DNA of 64,000 nucleotides. Source: Aegilops tauschii subsp. strangulata (taxonomy: Eukaryota > Streptophyta > Magnoliopsida > Poales > Poaceae). The notes under the pieces are model-generated. The model saw only the letters and a program-made list of their open reading frames with translations, did no database searches and was not told where the DNA came from. The stretch lies in NCBI RefSeq assembly GCF_002575655.3, contig NC_053039.3, positions 245,374,622 through 245,438,621 of the forward strand, given 5' to 3'. Below, piece by piece: positions 21,209-31,935 of the stretch (position 1 is the stretch's first letter; each line of letters opens with the position of its first letter). The translations under genes were made by a program, and so were the position numbers.

Positions 21209-22922
21209 TGAAGGAAATATGCCCTAGAGGCAATAATAAAGTTGTTATTTATATTTCCTTATATCATGATAAATGTTTATTATTCATGCTAGAATTGTAT
21301 TAATCGGAAACTTAGTACATGTGTGAATACATAGACAAAACAGAGTATCGCTAGTATGCCTCTACTTGACTAGCTCGTTAAACAAAGATGGTTAAGTTTC
21401 CTGACCATAGACATGTGTAATGATGTGATATGGACAAGACCCATCCGTTAGCTTAGCATAATGATCGTTAATTTTTATTGCTATTGTTTTCTTCATGACT
21501 TATACATATTCCTCTGACTATGAGATTATGCAACTCCCGAATACCGGAGGAACACCTTGTGTGCTATCAAACGTCACAACGTATCTGGGTGATTATAAAG
21601 ATGCTCTACAGGTGTCTCCGAAGGTGTTTGTTGGGTTGACATATATCAAGATTAGGATTTGTCACTCCAAGTATCGGAGAGGTATCTCTGGGCCCTCTCG
21701 GTAATGCACATCACTATAAGCCTGGCAAGCAATGTGACTAATGAGTTAGTTACGGGATGATGCATTACGGAACGAGTAAAGAGACTTGCTGGTAACGAGA
21801 TTGAACTAGGTATGATGATACCGACAATCGAATCTCGGGCAAGTAACATACCGATGACAAAGGGAATAAACGTATATTGTTATTGCGGTTTGACCGATAA
21901 AGATCTTCGTAGAATATGTAGGAACCAATATGAGCATCCAGGTTCCGCTATTGGTTATTGACCGGAGATGTGTCTCAGTCATGTCTACATACTTCTCGAA
22001 CCCGTAGGGTCCGCACGCTTAACGTTCGATGACGACTTGTATTATGAGTTATGTGTTTTGGTGACCGAAGTTTGTTCGAAGTCCCGGATGAGATCACGGA
22101 CATGACAAGGAGTCTCTAAATGGTCGAGAGGTAAAGATTGATATATTGGAAGGTAGTATTCGGACACTAGAAGGGTTCCGGAGTGTATTGGGTACATACC
22201 GGAGTATCGGAGGGGTTACCGGAACCCCCCGGGGAAAGATATGACCATAGGAGGGAGGCTAACCAGTCCACAAGGGGCTGGGACGCCCCCCTCAAGGAAG
22301 GAGGCCGAATTGGTTTAGGGAAGGGGGCCCCACCCCCTCTCCTTCCCCTTCTCCCTCTCCTTCCCCCTTTCCACCTCCATGAGAAGGAAAAGAAGGGGGG
22401 GGGGCGAATCCTACTAGGACTGGGAGTCCTAGTAGGACTCCCCCCTTATGGTGCGCCCCCTAGGGCCGGCCTCCTCTCTCTCCCTCCTTTATATACGTGG
22501 GCAGGGCACCCCTTGGAGACACACCAATTGTTCCAAGCCGTGTGCGGCGTCTCTCTCCACAGTTTACTCCTCCGGTGATATTCACGTAGTGCTTAGGCGA
22601 AGCCCTGCGCGGATCACATCACCATCACCGTCACCACGCCGTCGTGCTGACGAAACACTCCATCGACCCTCTGTTGGACCAAGAGTTCGAGGGACTCCAT
22701 CGAGCTGAACGTGTGCTGAACTCGGAGGTGCCGTACGTTCGGTACTTGATCGGTTGGATCGCGAAGACGTTCGACTACATCAACCGCGTTAACCTTACGC
22801 TTCCACTTTCGATCTACAGGGTACATCGACACACTCTCCCCTTCTCATTGCTACGCATCTCCTAGATAGATCTTGCGTGATCGTAGATTTTTTTTTGAAA
22901 TTGCATGCTACGTTCCCCAACA
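21209..22922 (+). repeat. 5' LTR of Angela element 1 (1714 bp)
   Basis: It starts TGAAGGAAATATGCCCTAGA, the well-known BARE/Angela end, and finishes ...GTTCCCCAACA. The initiator-tRNA-like primer site TGGCATCCGAGC follows at 22924. A perfect 12-bp hairpin (22410-22436, CCTACTAGGACT and its complement) precedes the TATA box CTTTATATAC at 22487. Confidence 0.92.
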
Positions 22923-24189
22923 GTGGCATCCGAGCCAGGTCTATGCGTAGGTGATATGCACGAATAGAACACAAAGAGTTGTGGGCGATAATAGTCATAC
23001 TGCTTACCACCAACGTCTTATTTTGATTCGGCGGTATTGTTGGATGAAGCGGCCCGGACCAACATTACATTACCACGTTCATGAGACCGGTTCTACCAAC
23101 GTGCTTTGCGCATAGGTGGCTGGCGGGTGTCTGTTTCTCCAACTTTAGTTGAATCGAATTTGACTACGGCCGATCCTTGTTGAAGGTTAAAACAACACAC
23201 TTGACAAAAAATCGTTGTGGTTTTGATGCGTAGGTAAGAACGGTTCTTGCTAGAAGCCCATAGCAGCCACATAAAACTTGCAACAACAAAGTAGAGGATG
23301 TCTAACTTGCTTTTGCAGGGCATATTGTGATGTGATATGGTAAGACGTGATGAGATATAAATTGTTGTATGAGATGATCATGTTTTGTAAAAGTTATCAG
23401 CAACTGGCAGGTGCCTTATGGTTGTCGCTTTATTATATGAAATGCAATCGCCATGTAATTGCTTTACTTTATCACTAAGCGGTAGCGATAGTCGTAGAAG
23501 CAATAGTTGGCGAGACGACAACGACGCTACGATGGAGATGAAAGTGTCAAGCCGGTGACGATGGAGATCATGACGGTGCTTTGGAGATGGAGATCAAAGG
23601 CACAAGATGATGATGGCCATATCATGTGACATATTTTGATTGCATGTGATGTTTATCTTTTTATGCATCTTATTTATCTTAGTACGGCGGTAGCATTATA
23701 AGATGACCCCTCACTAAATTTCAAGGTATAAGTGTTCTCCCTGTGTATGCACCATTGCTACAGTTCGTCATGCCGAGACACCACGTGATGATCGGGTGTG
23801 ATAAGCTCTACGTTCACATACAACGGGTGCAAGCCAGTTTTGCACATGCGGAATACTTGGGTTAAACTTGACGAGCCTAGCATATGCAGATATGGCCTCA
23901 GGAACACTGAGACCGAAAGGTCGAACGTGAATCATATAGTAGATATGATCAACGTAGAGATGTTCACCATTGAAAACTACTCCATCTCACGTGATGATCG
24001 GACATGGTTTAGTTGATATGGATCACGTGATCATTTAGATGACTAGAGGGACGTCTATCTAAGTGGGAGTTCTTAAGTAATATGATTAATTGAACTTTAA
24101 TTTATCATGAACTTAGTCCTGATATTTTTGCATATCTATGTTGTAGATCAATAGCTTGCGATATAGCTCCCCGTTTATTTTTGATATGT

Positions 24190-26140
24190 TCCTAGAGAAA
24201 AATAAGTTGAAAGATGAAAGTAGCAATGATGCGGACTGGGTCCGTGATCTGAGGATTATCCTCATTGCTGCATAGAAGAATTATGTCCTTAATGCACCGC
24301 TAGGTGACGGATCTATTGCAGGAGCAAATGCAGACGTTATGAACGTTTGGCAAGCTCGGTATGATAACTACATGATAGTTTAGTGCGCCATCCTTTACGG
24401 CTTAGAACCGGGACTTCAAAAACATTTTGAACGCCACAGAGCATATAAGATGTTCCAAGAGCTGAAATTGGTATTTCAGACTCATGCCCGAGTTGAGAGG
24501 TATGAGACCTCTGACAAGTACTTTGCCTACAATATGGAGGAGAATAGCTCAACTAGTGAGCATGTGCTCAGAATGTTTGAGTACTACAATCGCTTGAATC
24601 AAGTGGGAGTTAATCTTCTAGATAAGATAGTGATTGACAGAGTTCTGTAGTCACTGTCACCAAGTTACTGGAACTTCGTGATGAACTATAATATGCAAGG
24701 GATGACGAAAACGATTCCCGAGCTCTTCGCGATGCTAAAATCGACGAAGGTAGAAATCAAGAAAGAGCATCAAGTGTTGATGGTTAACAAGACCACTAGT
24801 TTCAAGAAAAGGGGAAAAGGAAAAGAAAGGAAACTTCAAGAAAGAATGGCAAGCAAGTAGCCACTCCCATGAAGAAACCCAAAGCTAGACCTAAGTCTGA
24901 AACTAGGTGCTTCTACTGCAAAGGGAATGGTCACTAGAAGCGGAACTACCCCAAATACTTGGCGGATAAGAAGGATGGCAAAGTGAACAAATGTATATTT
25001 GATATACATGTTATTGATGTGTACTTTACTAGTGTTCATAGTAACCCAGGGTATTTGATACCGGTTCAGTTGCTAAGATTAGTAACTCGAAACAGGAGTT
25101 ACAGAATGAACAGAGACTAGTTAAGGGCGAGGTGATGATGTGTGTTGAAAGTGATTCCAAGGTTGATAAGATCATCATCGCACACTCCCTCTACCATCGG
25201 GATTAGTGTTGGACCTAAATAAATGTTATTTGGTGTTTGCGTTGAGCATGAATATGATTGGATCATGTTTATTGCAATACGGTTATTCATTTAAGTCAGA
25301 GAATAATTGTTGTTCTGTTTACATGAATAAAACCTTCTATGGTCATACACCCAATGTAAATGGTTTATTGAATCTCGATCGTAGAGAAACACATATTCAT
25401 AATATTGATGCCAAAAGATGCAACGTTGATAATGATAGTGCAGCATATTTGTGGCACTGCCGTTTAGGTCATATTGGTGTAAAGCACATGAAGAAACTCC
25501 ATGCAGATGGGCTTTAGGAATTACTTGATTATGAATCATTTGATACTTGCGAACCATGCCTCATGGGCAAGATAACTAAAACTCCGTTCTCCCGAACAAT
25601 GGAGTGAGCCAATGACTTATTGGAAATAATACATACCGATGTATGCGGTCCAATGAGTGTTGAGGCACGCGGCGGGTATCGTTATTTTCTGACCTTCACA
25701 GATGATTTGAGCTGATATGGGTATATCTACTTGATGATACACAAGTCTGAAACATTTGAAAAGTTCAAAGACTTTCACAGTGAAGTGGAGAATCATCGTA
25801 ACAAGAAAATAAATTTTCTACGATCTGATCGCAGAGGCAAATATTTGAGTTACGAGTTTGTCCTTCATTTAAAACAATGTGGAATAGTTTCACAACTCAT
25901 GCCACCTGGAACACCACATCGTAATGGTGTGTTCGTACGTCATAACCGTACTTTATTAAATATGGTGCAGTCTATGATGTTTCTTATCGATTTACCACTA
26001 TCGTTTTGGGGTTATGCATTAGAGACAGCTGCATTCACGTTAAATAGGGCACCATATAAATCCATTGAGACGACACCGTATGAACTGTGGTTTGGCAAGA
26101 AACCTAAGTTGTCGTTTCTTAAAGATTGGGGTTGCGATGC
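24190..26140 (+). pseudogene. decayed gag-protease-integrase of Angela element 1
   Basis: Recognisable parts are gag (about 24190-24860), a degenerate zinc knuckle near 24909 (CFYCKGNGH then a stop), the integrase zinc finger (HCRLGHIGVKHMKKLH near 25455; CEPCLMGK near 25550) and the integrase core up to 26140 (LRSDRRGK, where the family has D-R-G). Many stops and frameshifts interrupt it, for example in-frame TAGs near 24648 and 25515. It cannot make a functional polyprotein. The end of the open frame (to 26192) reads into the SIRE-B LTR and is not real coding sequence. Confidence 0.85.
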
Positions 26141-26735
26141 TGAAAGTGCAACTAATCCCTGGGTGGTTTTGGTAATTCTTAACAACATATAGCTCATTGA
26201 ACTAATACTCTTTCAAGATGATCATTTCAGAAAGTTCAATGATTGGCATGGCATGGACTAGAGATGTGGACCCCTCAAAATGCTAAGGACACATATTGGC
26301 TCAAGCTCAAGACTCTATATTTTCATTTTAGTGATCCAAGATCACATTGAGTCCATAGGAAAAGCCAATACTATTAAAAGGGGATGAGGTGTTGCTTAAT
26401 GGCTTGCTTGCTTAAAATGCTTAGTGATATGCTCCAAAAGCCCTCAACCACTTTCTCACATCCACATATGTCCCAAACCAAAAGTCAAACTCGGCCCCAC
26501 CGATTTGATCTATCCGGCGCCACCGAGTTCATTTGACATAGCCACTGCCAGAAACCCATAATTAGTTCGGTCTCACCGATAGGGATCTCGGTCTCACCAA
26601 GATGGGATTGCAAACTCTCTGTTTCCCTTCGTAACGTTTCGGTCTAACCGAGATGACAGATCGGTCCCACCGAGTTCGCAATGCAAACTCTCTGTTTCCT
26701 TTTTGTAACGTTTCAGTCTCACCGAAATGAGCGAT
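26141..26735 (+). repeat. 5' LTR of SIRE-B, first part
   Basis: Begins TGAAAGTGCAACTAATCCC. From 26490 it contains repeated CGGTnnnACCG palindromes (26491, 26513, 26569, 26588, 26639, 26661, 26712) embedded in a ~75-bp repeat marked by AAACTCTCTGTTTCC. It continues at 38923. Confidence 0.75.
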
Positions 26736-28119
26736 TGATAACCCACAAGTATAGGGGATCGCAACAGTTTCCGAGGGTAGAGTATTCAACCCAAATTTAT
26801 TGATTCGACACAAGAGGAGCCAAAGAATATTCTCAAGTATCAGCAGCTGAGTTGTCAATTCAACCACACCTGGAAGACTTAATATCTGCAGCAAAGTATT
26901 TAGTAGCAAAGTAGTATGGAAGTAACGATAACAGTGGCAAAAGTAACAGTAGCAGTTTTGTAGTAATTGTAATGGTGGCAACGGTAAAGTAACTAAGCAA
27001 AGATCAATATGTGAAAAGCTCGTAGGCATTGGATCAATGATGGATAATTATGTCGGATGCGATTACTCATGCAACAGTTATAACATAGGGTGACACAGAA
27101 CTAGCTCCAGTTCATCAATGTAATGTAGGCATGTATTCCTAATATAGTCATACGTGCTTATGGAAAAGAACTTGCATGACATCTTTTGTCCTACCCTCCC
27201 GTGGCAGCGGGGTCCTATTGGAAACTAAGGGATATTAAGGCCTCATTTTAATAGAGTACCGGACCAAAGCATTAACACTTAGTGAATACATGAACTCCTC
27301 AAACTACGATCATCACCGGGAGTGGCCCCGATTATTGTCACTTCGGGGTTACCGGATCATAACACATAGTAGGTGACTAATGACTTGCAAGATAGGATCA
27401 AGAACTCACATATATTCATGAAAACATAATAGGTTCAGATCTGAACTCATGGCACTCGGGCCCTAGTGACATGCATTAAGCATAGCAAAGTCATAGCAAC
27501 ATCAATATCAGAACATAGTGGATACTAGGGATCAAACCCTAACAAAACTAACTCGATTACATGATAAATCTCATCCAACCCATCACTGTCCAGCAAGCCT
27601 ACGATGGAATTACTCACGCACGGCGGTGAGCATCATGAAATTGGTGATGGAGGAAGGTTGATGATGACGACGGCAATGGATTCCCCTCTCCGGAGCCCCG
27701 AACGGACTCCAGATCAGCCCTCCCGAGAGAGATTAGGGCTTGGCGGCGGCTCCGTATCGTAAAATGTGATGAATCCTTCTCTCTGATTTTTTTCTCCCCG
27801 AGCGTGAATATATGGAATTGGAGTTGAGGTCGGTGGAGCCTCAGGGGGCCCACAAGACAGGGGGCGCGCCCCCACCCTCGTGGACAGGGTGTGGGCCCCC
27901 TGGTCTTGATTTTTTTGCCAGTATTTTTTATATATTCCAAAAATATTCTCCGTAAAGTTTCAGGTCATTCCGAGAACTTTTATTCTGCACAAAAATAACA
28001 CCATGGCAATTCTGCTGAAAACAACGTTAGTCCGGGTTAGTTCCATTCAAATCATGCAAGTTAGAGTCCAAAACAAGGGCAAAAGTGTTTGGAAAAGTAG
28101 ATACGATGGAGACGTATCA
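26736..28119 (-). repeat. 3' LTR of the Athila-like element (1384 bp)
   Basis: On the minus strand it starts TGATACGTCTCCATCGTATC and ends ACTTGTGGGTTATCA. A GC-rich hairpin (CAGGGGGCCCACA at 27842-27854 pairs with 27890-27902) precedes a TATA-like CCATATATTCAC (minus strand, 27815-27804). It is closely similar throughout to the LTR at 34750-36153. Confidence 0.92.
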
Positions 28120-30143
28120 ACTCCCCCAAGCTTAAACCTTTTCTTGTCTTCAAGCAATTCAGTTGACAAACTGAAAGTGATAAAGAAAAACTTTTACAAA
28201 CTCTGTTTACTCTTGTTGTTGTAAATATGTAAAGCCAGCATTCAGGTTTTCAGCAAAAATTATGAACTAACCATATTCACAATAACACTTAGGTCTCATG
28301 TTTACTCATATCAATGGCATAATCAACTAGCGAGCAATAATAATAAATCTCGGATGACAACACTTTCTCAAAACAATCATAATATGATATAACAAGATGG
28401 TATCTCGCTAGCCCTTTCCGAGACCGCAAAACATAAATGCAGAGTACCTTTGAAGACCAAGGACCGACTAGACATTGTAATTCATGGTAAAAGAGATCCA
28501 GTCATACTCAATATAAACTAATAGTAATGCATGCAAATGACAACAGTGCTCTCCAACTGGTGCTTTTTAATAAGAGGATGATCACTCAGCATAAAAGTAA
28601 ATAGATAGGCCCTTCGCAGAGGGAAGCAGGGATTTGTAGAGGTGCCAGAGCTCGATTTTTGAGATAGAGATAGATAATATTTTGAGCGGCATACTTTCAT
28701 TGTCAACATAACAACCGAGAGATCTCGATATCTTCCATGCTACACACATTATAGGCGGTTCCCAAACAGAATGGTAAAGTTTATACTCCCCCACCACCAA
28801 CAAGCATCAATCCAAGGCTTGCCCGAAACAACGGGTGCCTCCAACTAACAACAGTCCTGGGGGAGTTTTGTTTGCAATTATTTTGATTTGAGCATGGGAC
28901 TGGGCATCCCGGTGACCAACCCTTTTCTCGTGAGTGAGGAGCGGAGTCCACTCCTCTTGAGAATAACCCGCCTAGCATGGAAGATACAGACAGCCCTAGT
29001 TGATACATGAGCTATTCGAGCATACAAAACAGGATTTCATTTGAAGGTTTAGTGTTTGGCACATACAAATTTACTTGGAATGGTAGGTAGATACCGCATA
29101 TAGGAAGGTATGGTGGACTCATATGGAATAACTTTGGGGTTTATGGAAGTGGATGCACAAGCAGTATTCCCGCTTAGTACAAGTGAAGGCTAGAAATAGA
29201 CTGGGAAGTGACCAACTAGAGAGCGACAACAGTCATGAACATGCATTAAAATTAATAAACATTGAGTGCAAGCATGAGTAGGATATAATCCACCATGAGC
29301 ATAAATATCGTGGAGGCTATGTTGATTTTGTTTCAACTACATGCGTGAACATGTGCCAAGTCGAGCCACTCGAATCATTCAAAGAAGGATACCACCCTAT
29401 CATACCACATCACAACCATTTTAATAGCATGTTGGCACGCAAGGTAAACCATTATAAACTCCTAGCTAATTAAGAATGGCATGAGCAATATAATCTCTAA
29501 TTTTCATTGCAAACATTTTTCATTCATAATAGGCTGAATCAGGAACGATGAACTAATCATATTTTCAAAAACAAGATAGTTCGAGTTCATACCAGCTTCT
29601 CTCATCTCAATCAGTCCATCATATATCGTCATTATTGCCTTTCACTTGCACGACCGAACGGTGTGGATAATAATAATAGTGCATGTGCATTGGACTAAGC
29701 TGGAATCTGCAAGCATTTAATACAAGGGAGAAGACAAGGTAATATGGGATCTTGGTTAAATCAACAATAATGCATATAAGAGCCACTTCAACATTTTCAT
29801 TATGGTCTTCTCCTCTCGACCCCAAAGAAAAGAAATAAGACCATTTACACGGGAAAGCTCCCAACAAGCAAAAGAAGAACGAGAAATCTTTTGGGATTTT
29901 ATTTTAATTATTACTACTACAGGCATGGAAAGTAAACTAGCTAAAAGCTACGACTATTTTTTTTGTTTTTCTTAAGGTTTTTCAAACACACAAGAAGAAA
30001 GCGAGAAAAAGGAAAATAAACTAGCATGGATATTACAATAAAAAAGTATGAGCACCGACAACTGGAATGAGTGTGTGAACATGAATGTAATATCGGTGAG
30101 AAATACGTACTCCCCCAAGCTTAGGGTTTTGGCCTAAGTTGGT
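28120..30143 (-). other. polypurine tract and 3' untranslated internal region of the Athila-like element
   Basis: AAGCTTGGGGGAGT (minus strand, 28133-28120) adjoins the LTR and is the polypurine tract. The remaining ~2 kb has only short ORFs. Its first ~985 bp are repeated at 36154-37142. Confidence 0.8.
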
Positions 30144-31164
30144 CTATGCCCATGGATGGCCTAGCGGATATCCAAAGTTGTAACTGGGGTCATACTGAGA
30201 TGCAGCCGCTACTGCCTCACGAGCTGCAGCTTGGAGGCGAGTTGCTTCCACCCTCCTCTCGTACTCATTTGCCTCCTCCCTGGTTATGACATATCTCCCC
30301 TTTGCCTGAAAGTCAAAGAAAGTAGGAGCAGGGAAAGCAATATGGACAGCGCGACGTCTATCAAAGATTAGTCGGTACTGGAGAGGCTGTTCATTCCTCT
30401 CAATAAACTGAAGGCGAACCATAGCATTAAAATCTAGATAAGCAGGAGGCAACTCCATATCATTTTCATGTATGGGTACCTCAAGATAATTAGCTAAACG
30501 AGTTGCATAAATTCCACCGAACAAATCCCCACTTATACTGTTATGATGCAACCTTCGTGCATCGATAGCCCCCAAGTTATATTGTTTATCTCCTAATACT
30601 GCACTCTTGAGAACACTAAGATCGGGAACACACATGTGACATTCCTCATCCTTACCGTTAATACATCTACCTATAAAGAGAGCAAAATAGTGTATGGTAG
30701 GAAAATGAATGCTCCCTATGGTAGCTTGTGTTATTTCTCTAGATTCCCCCACACTTATACTAGCAAGAAAGTCTTTATATTCAGATTTGCGAGGTTCACT
30801 AAGACCACTGTGGGAGCTTGCAAGCAATATTAAAATCTTCTAAGTCCATGGTATAAGATTTATCATAAAGATCAAATAGGACAGTGTGAGAATTGCGTGA
30901 TGATGTAAATTTAAACCTTCTCACAAAGGAATCAGTCAGGTAGTAATATTGGGGGCACTTATCTGACATGAAGCCCTCAAGTTCAGCATTACGCACATAC
31001 GCGTCAAATTCCTCCTTAATGCCTGCTTGGGCCATAAAATCTTCTGACGGCCATTCACAAGGCCGCACTTGAGCTTCTCTTGGTAGTTCATAGTCTGGCT
31101 CACGTATCGCGAGACTGGGTCCTTGCTTCTTTGAGGAACCACCTTGGTACATTTTCCTAAACAT
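30144..31164 (-). pseudogene. Athila-type env-like 3' ORF, one frameshift
   Basis: The ATG at 31164 opens a 121-codon frame. A frameshift near 30800-30827 moves the rest into a second frame of 227 codons that ends at 30144. Motifs include CPQYYYLTDSFVRRFKF, YDKSYTMDLEDFNIACKLP, FALFIGRCINGKDEECHMCV and GGIYATRLANYLEVP, characteristic of the Athila-associated ORF common in Triticeae gypsy elements. The C-terminus is Arg/Ala-rich, possibly helical. No signal peptide or membrane helix is seen. Its role is unknown. It is separated from gag-protease by a promoter-like block rather than by pol. Confidence 0.75.
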
Positions 31165-31549
31165 ATTTCTTCCTCTGAAAAATTTCTAAAATTTTTAGTG
31201 ACTCAAAATAAAAGTGAACCAAACTCAACAATATTGATAGCAACTACTCCCACAAGTGCCTAGAGGCTATATCATGCATTAGAACTACTTGGGACCATAT
31301 ATATTTGACATGAAAGCTCAAGAACAGGGTCACCTAAGTAGCAAAAATTTGCAATAAATAAAGCACTAGAACAAAAACAAATTGGACCATTGGAGGAGTC
31401 ACATACCGAAGAACAATCCCCCAAAGCAGTTTTGTGAGTGGAGCTTTGAGCAAGGAGATCGAAAATCGCAGCAAAACGAGCAAGAACACAGGTTTGAGCT
31501 GTGTGGTTGATTTTTTCTGGAGGAAGAAGGAGTGTGTGGGTGCAAGAAT

Positions 31550-31730
31550 AAGTGGAGGGGGGCCACGTGGGGCCCATGAGGCGGGGGGGCGCGCCCTGTG
31601 CCCTCATGGCCAGGTGGTGGCTCCCCCTAGTATGTTCTTAGTGCCAGATATTCTTAAATATTCTACAAAAAATCATATTTCATTTTCAGGACATTTGGAG
31701 AACTTCTATTTTCAGGGTATTTTTTAAAGC
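31550..31730 (-). promoter_or_regulatory. internal LTR-like block upstream of the env-like ORF
   Basis: On the + strand, 31575-31730 aligns with 27845-27990 of the same element's LTR. Shared landmarks occur in the same order: GGGGGGCGCGCC near a palindrome, GCCAG followed by an AT-rich run, TTTCAGG(A/T)CATT, then GAGAACTT(C/T)TATT. A palindrome is kept (CATGAGG ... CCTCATG), and CCACTTATTCTTG stands where the LTR has its TATA-like CCATATATTCAC. The block ends ~380 bp before the ORF's ATG. Promoter activity is inferred from the homology to U3. Confidence 0.7.
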
Positions 31731-31935
31731 AAGGATAATTCAGAAAATAGACAGAAAATACTAATTTTGCTTTATTTAATCTAAATAACAAAAAGTAAAA
31801 GGAGGGTACAGAGAGTTGTGCTTTCTAACTTCATCCATATCATGCTCATCAAAAGGAATCCACTAACAAGGTTGATCAAGTCTTGTTAACAAACTCTTTC
31901 CGAATCGCATGAAACCGGAGAATTTTCGAATAACA

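Larger units (their letters stand above)
21209..26140 (+). mobile_element. Angela/WIS/BARE-type copia element 1 (5' LTR to integrase)
   Basis: A complete 5' LTR, primer site and decayed gag-protease-integrase are present. The element is cut in the integrase coding region at 26140 by insertion of SIRE-B. The homologous intact junction in Angela element 2 is at about 61780. The left flank GGCAC (21204-21208) would be its target duplication. RT, RNase H and the 3' LTR are expected beyond SIRE-B, outside this window. Confidence 0.9.

Noticed and set aside
22183..22578. 131-codon ORF in Angela LTR
   Set aside because: Glycine/proline-rich chance frame in the U3; the second Angela LTR has no equivalent long frame on that strand.
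25731..26192. integrase frame continuing to 26192
   Set aside because: The last ~50 bases belong to the SIRE-B LTR that starts at 26141, so the fusion is an insertion artefact.
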